64,000 bases of DNA from Rhodococcus sp. 1163 (GTDB taxonomy: Bacteria; Actinomycetota; Actinomycetes; Mycobacteriales; Mycobacteriaceae). The translations under genes were made by a program, and so were the position numbers. The notes under the pieces are model-generated. The model had not been told where the DNA came from. It did not search any database and was given only the letters and a program-made list of their open reading frames with translations. The stretch is from contig NZ_MKKX01000030.1 of assembly GCF_002091985.1 (NCBI RefSeq), positions 62,001 to 126,000 on the forward strand, given 5' to 3'. Positions 17,683 to 25,838 of this stretch are shown here, piece by piece; the stretch's first letter is position 1, and every line of letters starts with the position of its first letter.

Positions 17683-18395
17683 CGATTTTCGAGGGGATTC
17701 GAGGTGGCAGCGGAGGCCACGATCTTCATGCGCCGAGCCGTCGCGCGATGCGCTACCGCCAATATCACTGTTCCGGCAAGGATGGAATAGACGACGATTC
17801 GCTCGACGGCGCCGATCCCTATTCCGACACTGTGACCGCCGATGTACAACAACGTCGCGGTGAGTCCGATCCCGCCGAGAGTCGTCACGATGATGCCGAT
17901 CGTGCGGCGCAGTGAGCGGTGACCACCGGCGACGATCAGTCCAAGGCTTCCCACGACGAAGAAGACGGTCGCGCCGAACGAGTGCACGCCGTAGTTCAGG
18001 CCCTGGTTCACGACCCCGGCAACAATGCCGCCGAACCCGGCCGCGCACAGGAGAATACCGCCGCGAACGTCGACGACACCGATGACCATCCACGCCGTCG
18101 CGGCGACGACAAGACAAAGACCGAACAGTGCAATGGACACGTTCATCAATGGGTACAGCGAGCTGCACGGCCAATTGCCGGTCGGCCCGCAGAACGCGAC
18201 ACCGAGCTCACTGACGAAATTGGTGCGGTAGCTGTAGAGCCCGCGCCAGGACGCGGCAACGACGAACTCCACGAGAAGAATCTGCAGCACCGCCATGCCC
18301 GCCCAGTAGCCGATCCTGGCCCACAACGATGCGTCGGGGCCCGTCGTCGGCTTGCCCTGCAGCGCTGCGCGGGCTTGTCGAAGCTGAGTACTCAT
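17679..18395 (-). CDS. DUF998 family membrane protein
   Basis: A 238-residue protein with six or so membrane helices. The stretch YSYRTNFVSELGVAFCGPTG is the DUF998 hallmark. The family has no established function and occurs widely in actinobacteria. I chose the ATG at 18395 because AGGAG lies eight bases upstream; a GTG at 18404 overlaps the upstream stop but has no room for a ribosome site. It lies between the acyltransferase and GH16 genes in the long unit. Confidence 0.8.
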   Translation of the reverse strand: MSTQLRQARAALQGKPTTGPDASLWARIGYWAGMAVLQILLVEFVVAASWRGLYSYRTNFVSELGVAFCGPTGNWPCSSLYPLMNVSIALFGLCLVVAATAWMVIGVVDVRGGILLCAAGFGGIVAGVVNQGLNYGVHSFGATVFFVVGSLGLIVAGGHRSLRRTIGIIVTTLGGIGLTATLLYIGGHSVGIGIGAVERIVVYSILAGTVILAVAHRATARRMKIVASAATSNPLENR

Positions 18396-18400
18396 GGTGG

Positions 18401-19672
18401 TCACTCCTGGCCGCTGAACATAGCGATGGGATCGGACAATGCTACGTCCAAGGCGGACTGGACGGTCTCGACGTCGAAGACATTGCCGTGGAACGACGCC
18501 GACACCTGGAAAGTATCGCGGACGTGCATGGACGTGATCACCACCGAGTCGGGCAGCGCAGGTTCACTGAGCGGATAGAACTGGCTGTTCTCAGGATCCG
18601 CGGTCCATGCGATACCGTCCAACTGCCGTATCCGCCCGATGTCGGAGAACGTAAGCCGTGCGTCGGCGTTCACCGGCGCGCTGTCGACCGCGGTGGCAGG
18701 TAACGCCGCGCCGGTCCGCAGATACGACAGCGCACTCAATGTCCCTGCCGCGAGCGGACGTCCATTCTCGATCGCGTGGGCGACGGCGCCGTGGACCGCA
18801 CGTGGGGATGCGGGATCGAGCCCGTGAAAGTCGATCCCGACCGCAAAATTCCCCAGCACCAGATCGCTCGTCGGGAGATAGCGTCTGCAATCGAACAGGA
18901 AGGTCAGTGACTGTGCGACGGAAATGCCCTGTGCAGCAATTGCATTCGCGACGGCACCGCATAGCATCGACGCCACCGACAGGTCGGGGGCGTTGCGATC
19001 ACGCCAGCAGCGAAGTGCCGTCGGAGCGCCTGCCCGTGACGTCGCGGTTGCCATCGCGGGTGATCGAGTCCACGGGATGCGTCTCGGCACCGCAGTGTTC
19101 TCTGCTGTGGTCGCCGTCGAAGCAGAGCGTGAGGCACGTAGCCGTCCGGACAGAACAGCGCCGACCTTGCGCGGATTACGAACCGCCCAACTGCTGAACG
19201 CCCGTGGCAGAGGGCTTTTCACAACGGGTGCCGTCGCCCAGGCAGGGAGAGGGGGATCCTCGGAAGGATCGGCCAGATAGGCGTATAGCTCCACCGGCAA
19301 CAACGCATCGCTCAATCCATGCGACAGATCCAGAAGGAGGTACTCTCCGGCAAGGCGGCCGCGCAACGGGACTTCCGCCGACGCCGTCGAGGAGAGTTCG
19401 ACGAGGGCACCGGCGATACCCGCTGCCGTGATCGGCGGCGCGGATTCCACCTCGGCGCAGACTGCGTCGGGTTCGTACGCCCACTGCCGCGTCGACGGCG
19501 TGACACGCAGACCCAGTCGAGCGGCAGGGCCCGCCGAGGCCAGTTTGCGAAGGCGCGCTCGGACACGTTCGATGCCACCGAAATCTGCGGGCCCGAGTCC
19601 GCCGATGAGCCGAGAATCCGACCGCAACATATCCATTGCAGTTGCCTTGTACGTGATCGCGTTTCGGCTCAC
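18401..19672 (-). CDS. HxxxD acyltransferase (condensation/PapA-like)
   Basis: A 423-residue protein of the CoA-dependent acyltransferase superfamily. LLLDLSHGLSDALLPVELY holds the HxxxD active site (His118, Asp122). Later landmarks are FLFDCRRYLP, GNFAVGIDF and a final region that resembles the bridging strands of PapA and condensation domains. Such enzymes move an acyl or aminoacyl group from CoA or a carrier protein to a hydroxyl or amine. In this locus it is the best candidate to move the carrier-bound amino acid onto a glycan or lipid, which is inference. The GTG start overlaps the upstream stop (GTGA). Confidence 0.78.
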   Translation of the reverse strand: MSRNAITYKATAMDMLRSDSRLIGGLGPADFGGIERVRARLRKLASAGPAARLGLRVTPSTRQWAYEPDAVCAEVESAPPITAAGIAGALVELSSTASAEVPLRGRLAGEYLLLDLSHGLSDALLPVELYAYLADPSEDPPLPAWATAPVVKSPLPRAFSSWAVRNPRKVGAVLSGRLRASRSASTATTAENTAVPRRIPWTRSPAMATATSRAGAPTALRCWRDRNAPDLSVASMLCGAVANAIAAQGISVAQSLTFLFDCRRYLPTSDLVLGNFAVGIDFHGLDPASPRAVHGAVAHAIENGRPLAAGTLSALSYLRTGAALPATAVDSAPVNADARLTFSDIGRIRQLDGIAWTADPENSQFYPLSEPALPDSVVITSMHVRDTFQVSASFHGNVFDVETVQSALDVALSDPIAMFSGQE

Positions 19673-21327
19673 GGCGCACCCCTCTCCGGTGCCGGCCGAC
19701 GGTAGGGGGCGTGGATACGGCCAGGGTCGAAGATACGAGGCCTGGAATCGATGTGGTGCGCACCGCTGGAGCTGTACTCGCGGGCGTAATCACCGTTCGC
19801 GAACTGCTGCGGCCGTTCGGCCAGGACTGTCGGGTACGGGCGTGGCCCGGGCGGGGCGGGAGGGAGCGGATCCTCCGGTGGAGGCGGGCCGTCACGATGC
19901 GCCAACAGCCTGATCCATCGAATCAGCGGCACGATCAACACGAGTGCGCCGAATCCTTCGGCCGCCAGGTATGCCCAGCCGACAGCGGCGATGCCGAGTG
20001 AGGACGACAGGCTCAGCGAACCGATGATGATGATCGACGTCGCGATCACCTGCACCACGACAGCCAGTCGCATTTTTCGTTGGACACGCGCAAGGCCGTC
20101 GTAGAGCGATCCCACGACCGAGAGCGGAATGGTGAACGCGGCAAGTTGGACGATGATCGTGCCGTTCTCGCGGTACTCCGCCCCCACGATCCCCAACCCG
20201 AACGGTGCAATGAACGCGAGAAAGAACGAACCCCCCAGCGCCACGACGGCGACCATCGTCATGAAACGTTTGGTCAATCGCGAGAACTGATCCGGATGTG
20301 CGGCGACCTCCGCGACGAACGGACCCACGAGGACACTGATCAGGATGTACAGGGCACTGACTATCGACCAGGTCAACGAGAAATACGCGTTGCTCTCGGT
20401 GCCCAACGTGGCCACTACGATCATCGGGATCAGCAGCGGAGCGAGTGAACCGAGTGCGGTGATGCCGTAGGCGGATCCGAAGTACGACCACAGCTCTCGA
20501 CGCGGCGGAAGATTGGGCTCCAACTGATATCGCGGCTCGGTTCGCAGCGCCCGCAGGATGTGGCGAAGAACGACCACCGACGCGATGACCGCTGGGATGG
20601 CCCACGCCGCGATGATCGACGTGCTCCGGGCCGTCGCGAACAAAGCAAGAAGCAGACCGAATTTCACGACGGCATGAAAGACGTTCTTCGCTGCAGCCCA
20701 GCGTGCGACTCCGAGCCCGGACGACGTCTGATCTTGCAGCGCGAAGACCGCGAGTACCGCAACGAACAGTGGGAAAGTGACGATTTCGGCGGTGCTGGTG
20801 AACATCTTGTCGACCGGCGCGAAGAGCAGAAACACGCACCCGAGGACGAACGCGAACGCAGTGATCGTCAGGTAACCGCGCACGACGAAAGACCGTGCCA
20901 GTCGGCCGGAATCGGGCAGAAACCGCTCGTACATCGACCCGAGGCTCAGGTTGGACAATGTCGAGAGCATGACGGCCGAGGTGATCACCGCGGAGGCGCT
21001 GCCGACCTCGGCCACCGGGTACAACCGGCCGGCTGCAGCCCAGAACAGCAACCCGAGGCCGCCGGTGATGACGGTGGACAGCATCAAGGCCAGAGAGTTC
21101 AGTGCCAGGTTGCGGTCGGAACTTTTCCCGTCCGCGGCGTCGTCGGGTACCTGCGGGTCGCCTGGTGTCTCGGGTCGATAAGAGATCTGGGCCTGGCTGA
21201 CCTGCTGAATCGGCATCGTGTGAGACATGAGGCCCATGTCCCAACGAACCGGCTCGAGTGGATACCACTCGAGCCGCTCGAGATTGTGGTGTCGCGGTGG
21301 TGCGATCTTCGGGGCGCGGTGTTTCAC
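19669..21327 (-). CDS. oligosaccharide flippase (MOP superfamily)
   Basis: A 552-residue membrane protein with about 12-14 helices (residues 60-485) and a Pro-rich cytoplasmic tail. The opening NSLALMLSTVITGGLGLLFW and the loop RLYPVAEVGSASAVITSAV are typical of Wzx-like flippases. These move polyprenyl-linked oligosaccharides across the membrane. The GTG at 21327 overlaps the upstream stop (GTGA); a start at a Met some 30 codons later is possible because the first 30 residues are not typical. It implies that the locus exports a lipid-linked glycan. Confidence 0.83.
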   Translation of the reverse strand: MKHRAPKIAPPRHHNLERLEWYPLEPVRWDMGLMSHTMPIQQVSQAQISYRPETPGDPQVPDDAADGKSSDRNLALNSLALMLSTVITGGLGLLFWAAAGRLYPVAEVGSASAVITSAVMLSTLSNLSLGSMYERFLPDSGRLARSFVVRGYLTITAFAFVLGCVFLLFAPVDKMFTSTAEIVTFPLFVAVLAVFALQDQTSSGLGVARWAAAKNVFHAVVKFGLLLALFATARSTSIIAAWAIPAVIASVVVLRHILRALRTEPRYQLEPNLPPRRELWSYFGSAYGITALGSLAPLLIPMIVVATLGTESNAYFSLTWSIVSALYILISVLVGPFVAEVAAHPDQFSRLTKRFMTMVAVVALGGSFFLAFIAPFGLGIVGAEYRENGTIIVQLAAFTIPLSVVGSLYDGLARVQRKMRLAVVVQVIATSIIIIGSLSLSSSLGIAAVGWAYLAAEGFGALVLIVPLIRWIRLLAHRDGPPPPEDPLPPAPPGPRPYPTVLAERPQQFANGDYAREYSSSGAHHIDSRPRIFDPGRIHAPYRRPAPERGAP

Positions 21328-23120
21328 AGAGGCCGCCACCGCACGGGTACAGGGGGCGCAGGCAAGCCGATCTCCATGTCGAAGGCCTCGTTCACCGCGT
21401 CGACGAGCTCTCGGCGAACCGTCTCCCGCAGATCGCGGCTGTACAGCGAGTGATCGCCGACCTCGAAGGACTTGACCGTCGTCGAACCGGATCGGGTGTC
21501 GGACTGCTGACGCAGCCGTCGCATTCCCTCCGGGCCGCGGTTGTCCACGAACCATGCAGTGTCCGTCGGAGACAGAAGGACAGTGGTTCGCACGTTCTTC
21601 GACTCCAACCTGCGTAGAGAAATCTCCGGAACCTGGATGAGACCGCGTAACCCGAGCCACAACCACATGCGATACGGCATCGAGGGCTGCAGGCTGTTCT
21701 TCACGCGGACGCCGACATGGTGCAGGCGATCCAATGCGGACGCGACAAAGCCTTTGTCCTCGTGCACCATCGAGGAACGCTTGACGAACTCGAGCCGTTT
21801 GGTCGTCCAGTCGAGGCTGTTCAACAGGACCGCGGAATTCACGCCCAGTTCGGCTGCTGCAAAGCTGGAGTACCAAGAACCCGAGCACATCCCGGACACC
21901 ACGACGTTGCGCGGTCCGGCTCCTGATTGCTGCACTGCCGTCAGTGCATCCTCGTTGCCTTCTTCGCTGTAGAGCTCGGTGATCTCGTCGTCCGACACCA
22001 GCCCGCTTTCGCCGGTGCCGCGGCGATCGAATCGGAGAACCGAAACACCCTGGGCAGCAAGGTAACGGGCCATCTCGACCCACAGACGAACAGGTCCGAC
22101 TCGGTGTTCGTTCGCGGTCGGGTAGAGAACGAGGGTCGGTCCGCCCGCCGCGCACGACGGGGAGGTGGTCCTGATGGCGAACAGGGCGTTCGGCCCGAGA
22201 GATTGCGTCGTCTCGACCACGGTACTTTCGCCGCTACCGAACTCGGCATGATCACGCAGTGTCACCGACACCGGTGCTTCGCTGCCGTCGAAACGATCCG
22301 AGAGCCAACGAGCCAGATGGGTGATGTCCGCGGTGGGCAGCACCACCTCGAAATCCGAAGGTTCGAGAAACAGTTCGTGATCGGACAACGTGTGCTCTTC
22401 GGCGTTCTGCTTCTCCACCAGGGTCCGAATCGGCTTGGCATCAGCACGTTCCGGGCGGGTGGCGACAAGGACCGGGCACTCGATCGATTCGAGCTTGGAG
22501 ATATCGAGAGCCGCGAGGTCCGAGGTCACATCCGGGTGCAGCACGGCACCGATCATCGACACCCGAGCATCCTCCTCGGAGTCCTGGGTGACACTGACCG
22601 AATACAGGGCACGCTGCTCGCGCAAATAGGACCGACCGCGAACGACCGGGTCCCAGAGGGCAACTGCGGTCAATGGACCGACCTGCGAGAACGCCGCAGC
22701 GCTCAGTAACGCACCGGCACGCAACCCGACGAGCGCCACCGCGTCGACCCCGCTCGAGCGCACGAACCCGGCGGCAGTGACGATGCTGCGGGTCCACTTC
22801 GCGACGATGTCTGCCGAGTCCTGATCGCCGGCGGAATCTCCGGTGCCGAAGTAGTCGAACCGAAGTACGAGCAGACCCGAATCGCACAGCTTCTGCGCAA
22901 GCAGAGTCAAGCCGCGGTAGGAGTCGACCTGCTCCTTGCCCAATGGCGGACACAGGATTACACCGCCCCGTGCGCGCCCGCCCGCGGGTACGTGCACGGT
23001 TCCGAACAAGCTTTCCGATTCGGGGCCGAACCACGTCGAGTACTTTCCGCCGGCAGTATGCGGATTCACGTCGACATGAGAGGTGTCCGTGTTCCGCTCT
23101 GCCGTACTTCGGGTGCTCAC
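21324..23120 (-). CDS. tandem alpha/beta hydrolase
   Basis: A 598-residue protein with two alpha/beta hydrolase domains (about residues 40-270 and 310-560). Domain 1 has GGVILCPPLGKEQVDSYRG and RFDYFGTGDS, with a nucleophile elbow GLRAG in which Arg stands where Ser is normal. Domain 2 has RFDRRGTGES, with an elbow GMCSG in which Cys takes the nucleophile place. Domain 1 resembles the exosortase-associated hydrolases, which also have a GLRxG elbow. The protein could be an acyl or aminoacyl transferase/hydrolase of the carrier-bound intermediate. The start is a GTG 33 bases after the ligase gene. Confidence 0.75.
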   Translation of the reverse strand: MSTRSTAERNTDTSHVDVNPHTAGGKYSTWFGPESESLFGTVHVPAGGRARGGVILCPPLGKEQVDSYRGLTLLAQKLCDSGLLVLRFDYFGTGDSAGDQDSADIVAKWTRSIVTAAGFVRSSGVDAVALVGLRAGALLSAAAFSQVGPLTAVALWDPVVRGRSYLREQRALYSVSVTQDSEEDARVSMIGAVLHPDVTSDLAALDISKLESIECPVLVATRPERADAKPIRTLVEKQNAEEHTLSDHELFLEPSDFEVVLPTADITHLARWLSDRFDGSEAPVSVTLRDHAEFGSGESTVVETTQSLGPNALFAIRTTSPSCAAGGPTLVLYPTANEHRVGPVRLWVEMARYLAAQGVSVLRFDRRGTGESGLVSDDEITELYSEEGNEDALTAVQQSGAGPRNVVVSGMCSGSWYSSFAAAELGVNSAVLLNSLDWTTKRLEFVKRSSMVHEDKGFVASALDRLHHVGVRVKNSLQPSMPYRMWLWLGLRGLIQVPEISLRRLESKNVRTTVLLSPTDTAWFVDNRGPEGMRRLRQQSDTRSGSTTVKSFEVGDHSLYSRDLRETVRRELVDAVNEAFDMEIGLPAPPVPVRWRPL

Positions 23121-23153
23121 AGGACGATCCCCTCGTTGTTGGTTGTCGTTCGT

Positions 23154-24095
23154 TCAGCGGGAAATGGAAGCGGGCCACTTTCGACTGTCGAGGCCGTGGG
23201 TGCGCAACATCGCCAGTGCGATGCGCTCCATACCGAAGCCGACGCACGCGCTGTGTGCGGGTTCGCCGTCGACCGTGGAAATTCCGAACGTGTGACCGAA
23301 ATGGTCACGGTGGCAATTGCACGAGACCACCGCGGTGCCGTCGTCGAGATCTCCGTAAAGTTTGACGACCAGTTCGGTCTTGAGGTTCTCGTTGCGCTGG
23401 TTCGCGGCCAGCATGCGGCCTGCGCGTCCGAAGAACGGGTCGTTGGCGATGACGGCTTCGGCTTCGAGGCCGAGATCGGCAAGCACCTCCATGCCTCGCA
23501 CCACCCAGCGTTCGCGGTGTGCGACGGCCTCGTCCGGAGTGCCGACGCGAACGTACTCGTGCATCCGAAATGCTTGCATCCGTGCGGGATCCACCGCCGG
23601 CTCGTGCCGGAAGCAGTAGCCGTAGATATCGAGCAACCGGCCGTCTTCCGGAAGTACGCCCGTCATCATCGAGTACGAAGGGTGGCATGCGGCCGAAACG
23701 AGCATGGTGCCTGCGGACTCGAGGTGGTGATCCCAGTCCTTGCCTTCGGCGCGGTCCGCGAGCAACGAGGCATGGGCCTTGTTGTCACCGTCGAAGGTGT
23801 TGATGGCGCCGGTCAGGTTGGGAAACGAGGCGATGTAATCGGTGCGCTCGAATGCTTCCCGCGGGAAAACCGGCGGGAAGCGGAATCGCGGAGCCGAGAA
23901 GCCGTGCTCGGATCGTCCCGCGGCATCGACGACCTCGTCGATTCTGTCGATGATGTCCTCGAATTCACCCGAGCGGCCGTAGAGACCCTCCACCGAGCTG
24001 GGTACGAGGAGTTCGGCGGCAACGAGTTCCTCGCGGAATCGTGCTCGCGCAGAATCGAGTTCGGAAATCTCGGTGGGGTTCGCGTGTGCAGTCAT
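23154..24095 (-). CDS. amino acid:[carrier protein] ligase (SerRS-like)
   Basis: A 313-residue class II aminoacyl-tRNA-synthetase-like enzyme without a tRNA-binding domain. Motif 2 is YCFRHEP (Arg163, Glu165) and motif 3 is VGFGMERIAL (Arg291). Cys137, Glu180 (MHEYVRVG) and Cys284 have the spacing of the three zinc ligands of the Bradyrhizobium enzyme, which activates glycine or alanine and loads it on the phosphopantetheine of a small carrier protein. The carrier is encoded two genes upstream (25259-25516). The ATG follows the stop of the dehydrogenase directly. The amino acid used cannot be read from the sequence. Confidence 0.9.
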   Translation of the reverse strand: MTAHANPTEISELDSARARFREELVAAELLVPSSVEGLYGRSGEFEDIIDRIDEVVDAAGRSEHGFSAPRFRFPPVFPREAFERTDYIASFPNLTGAINTFDGDNKAHASLLADRAEGKDWDHHLESAGTMLVSAACHPSYSMMTGVLPEDGRLLDIYGYCFRHEPAVDPARMQAFRMHEYVRVGTPDEAVAHRERWVVRGMEVLADLGLEAEAVIANDPFFGRAGRMLAANQRNENLKTELVVKLYGDLDDGTAVVSCNCHRDHFGHTFGISTVDGEPAHSACVGFGMERIALAMLRTHGLDSRKWPASISR

Positions 24096-25253
24096 TCAGT
24101 TACCTTTGTAGACGAGCGCAAGTTGGGAGTTGTGCCCGAGAATGCGCTCGTTGCTGACCATGATGGCGGAGCCGTGCGCGTCCCGCAGGTGACGACCGAT
24201 GCTCATATCGGAGTCCTGTCGGTAGCCGGAAATGCCGCAGATCTGCAACGCTTTGCCGACGATGTCGATGACGAGTGAGGACGCAGTCACCTTGAGGTTG
24301 TTGATTCGCACCGCGAAACCGATAGCACCGAGATCTCCGGGGGAGTCCGCGATGGCCTCGTACTTTGCTGCCGCGCCGAATACCGCGTCGACGAGCTGCT
24401 CGTGCACGACATACAGCTCGGCGAGCCGAAGTGCGCTCGGCGGAGTGACTCCCGGCGTGCGACTGGCAGCCTTGCGAACGGACCTGCGCGCCTTGGCGAC
24501 TGCCGCATCAGCGATGCCAAGCCACGCGGCACTCCAGAGCACATGCGCGGCAGGCAGCATCGTCTGCGCGGAGATATCGCCGTAGCTGTCACCCAGAATG
24601 CTCGACGTCGTGGCAGTTGCCTCGAGTTGGAATCCGGGGCTGCACGTTCCACGGAACCCGAGGGTGTCCCAGTCGCCGGTGCGTTCGAGCACGACGTCCG
24701 GCTTCTCGCAGACGACCAACACCTGATCGCTCGGGGGACTGTCCACCGAGCGGCGAGCCGTCGCGAGGACGAACTGTGCGTATTCGCCATAAGAGATCAC
24801 CGGAGCAGTTTTCGACAAGGTGATCCGATCGCCGTCGTATTCGACCGCGCACCCGCTGGTTCGCACGTCGCCACCGATGTTGATTTCAGTGGTCGCCGAG
24901 GCCACCAGCGGACGTTCGACAACGAACCGACGCAGCAACGATTCCATGGCGTCGGACTTCCCGTGCCGGACGATGCTCAGTACCTGGGACTGATGCATCA
25001 CGAAGATCATGGCCGAAGAGGCGCATTCTGCGCCCAGTGACCGTGCGATATGCGCGAGTTGAGTAAGGGAAAGACCGCCGCCACCGAAGTGCACGGGAAT
25101 GCCTGCCTCGAGGAGACCGGCTTGGCGAATCGCCTCCATGGACTCGGTCGGGAATCGGGCATCGCGATCGACCTCATCGGCGAACGAACGCACTGTGGTC
25201 AGTACCTCGGACATGTTCGAGATGTCTAGGGCGTCCCGGTAAGCGGTGGTCAT
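24096..25253 (-). CDS. acyl-CoA dehydrogenase family flavoprotein
   Basis: A 385-residue flavoprotein of the acyl-CoA dehydrogenase fold: N-terminal helices, a middle beta domain (TEINIGGDVRTSGC, GDRITLSKTAPVISYG) and a C-terminal helical bundle ending in QICGISGYRQDSDMSIGRHLRDA. The usual GTNE near the C-terminus reads VSNE. Placed between the ligase and the carrier protein, it may oxidise the aminoacyl group on the carrier rather than a fatty acyl-CoA, as dehydrogenases do in several carrier-protein pathways. It is five bases from the carrier gene. Confidence 0.85.
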   Translation of the reverse strand: MTTAYRDALDISNMSEVLTTVRSFADEVDRDARFPTESMEAIRQAGLLEAGIPVHFGGGGLSLTQLAHIARSLGAECASSAMIFVMHQSQVLSIVRHGKSDAMESLLRRFVVERPLVASATTEINIGGDVRTSGCAVEYDGDRITLSKTAPVISYGEYAQFVLATARRSVDSPPSDQVLVVCEKPDVVLERTGDWDTLGFRGTCSPGFQLEATATTSSILGDSYGDISAQTMLPAAHVLWSAAWLGIADAAVAKARRSVRKAASRTPGVTPPSALRLAELYVVHEQLVDAVFGAAAKYEAIADSPGDLGAIGFAVRINNLKVTASSLVIDIVGKALQICGISGYRQDSDMSIGRHLRDAHGSAIMVSNERILGHNSQLALVYKGN

Positions 25254-25258
25254 AGCCC

Positions 25259-25516
25259 TCAGTCCGTGAGCTGTGCGACGGCTGTGGCGATGGACTCGAT
25301 GCTGGCGAACGTGGCCTTCTGCAGCATGGCATCGGGGAATTCGATATCGAACTCGTCCTCGAGAGCGATCATGACGTTGACGCTGGCATGCGAGGTGAGG
25401 CCGCTGTCGTAGAGATCGGCCGAGTCCTCGATGCCCGACGCTGGTAGTGGAAGCTTCCCGAATTTGTCCAGAACTTCACGAATCCTGGTCACATCTGCAG
25501 CATCGAGCGTCTCCAT
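25259..25516 (-). CDS. aminoacyl/acyl carrier protein
   Basis: An 85-residue acidic carrier protein with the four-helix ACP pattern. Aligning VNVMIALEDEFDIEFPD with helix II of classic ACPs places the phosphopantetheine serine at Ser42 in GLTSHASV, where most ACPs have DSL. The TSH form is expected of carriers loaded by SerRS-like ligases. It is the first gene of the long leftward unit (25516 to 13261). The ATG at 25516 follows GGAGG with good spacing; frames further upstream are not conserved in kind. Confidence 0.88.
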   Translation of the reverse strand: METLDAADVTRIREVLDKFGKLPLPASGIEDSADLYDSGLTSHASVNVMIALEDEFDIEFPDAMLQKATFASIESIATAVAQLTD

Positions 25517-25838
25517 ACGAACCTCCACTGAATCTCGCAACTTTCCGAGACCGGACGGCCTCGTACTGACTGTGGGTTTGCAACACGTCCATGTTTGCAA
25601 CCCAGCTGTCTCCCCAGACCTTCCCAAACAATATAGTAGATTGTTTTGAAGCGTCGGCTCGAATTGTTCGGCTGCTCTTGGATTGGTTACCTACCAGCGG
25701 GTTTCCCTTGGATTCGGATTTCAATCGAGATGAGCATCACCGCTGTATGGGGACTTGCCCTGCCCGTATGCGCCCGAGGTAGGTGGGGTGAAGAAGTACA
25801 GTGAGGGCTTCGTCGGGCCCAATAAATGAAGGAACTCA
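25517..25838. promoter_or_regulatory. divergent promoter region with palindrome at 25626-25646
   Basis: This 322-base gap separates the leftward carrier-protein unit from the rightward Hsp70-like gene. AAACAAT (25626-25632) and ATTGTTT (25640-25646) are perfect 7-base arms with a 7-base spacer. The spacer contains TACTAT on the minus strand, a plausible -10 for the carrier-protein unit, so binding there should repress it. I see no gene in the rest of the gap and no strong promoter for 25839. Confidence 0.55.
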
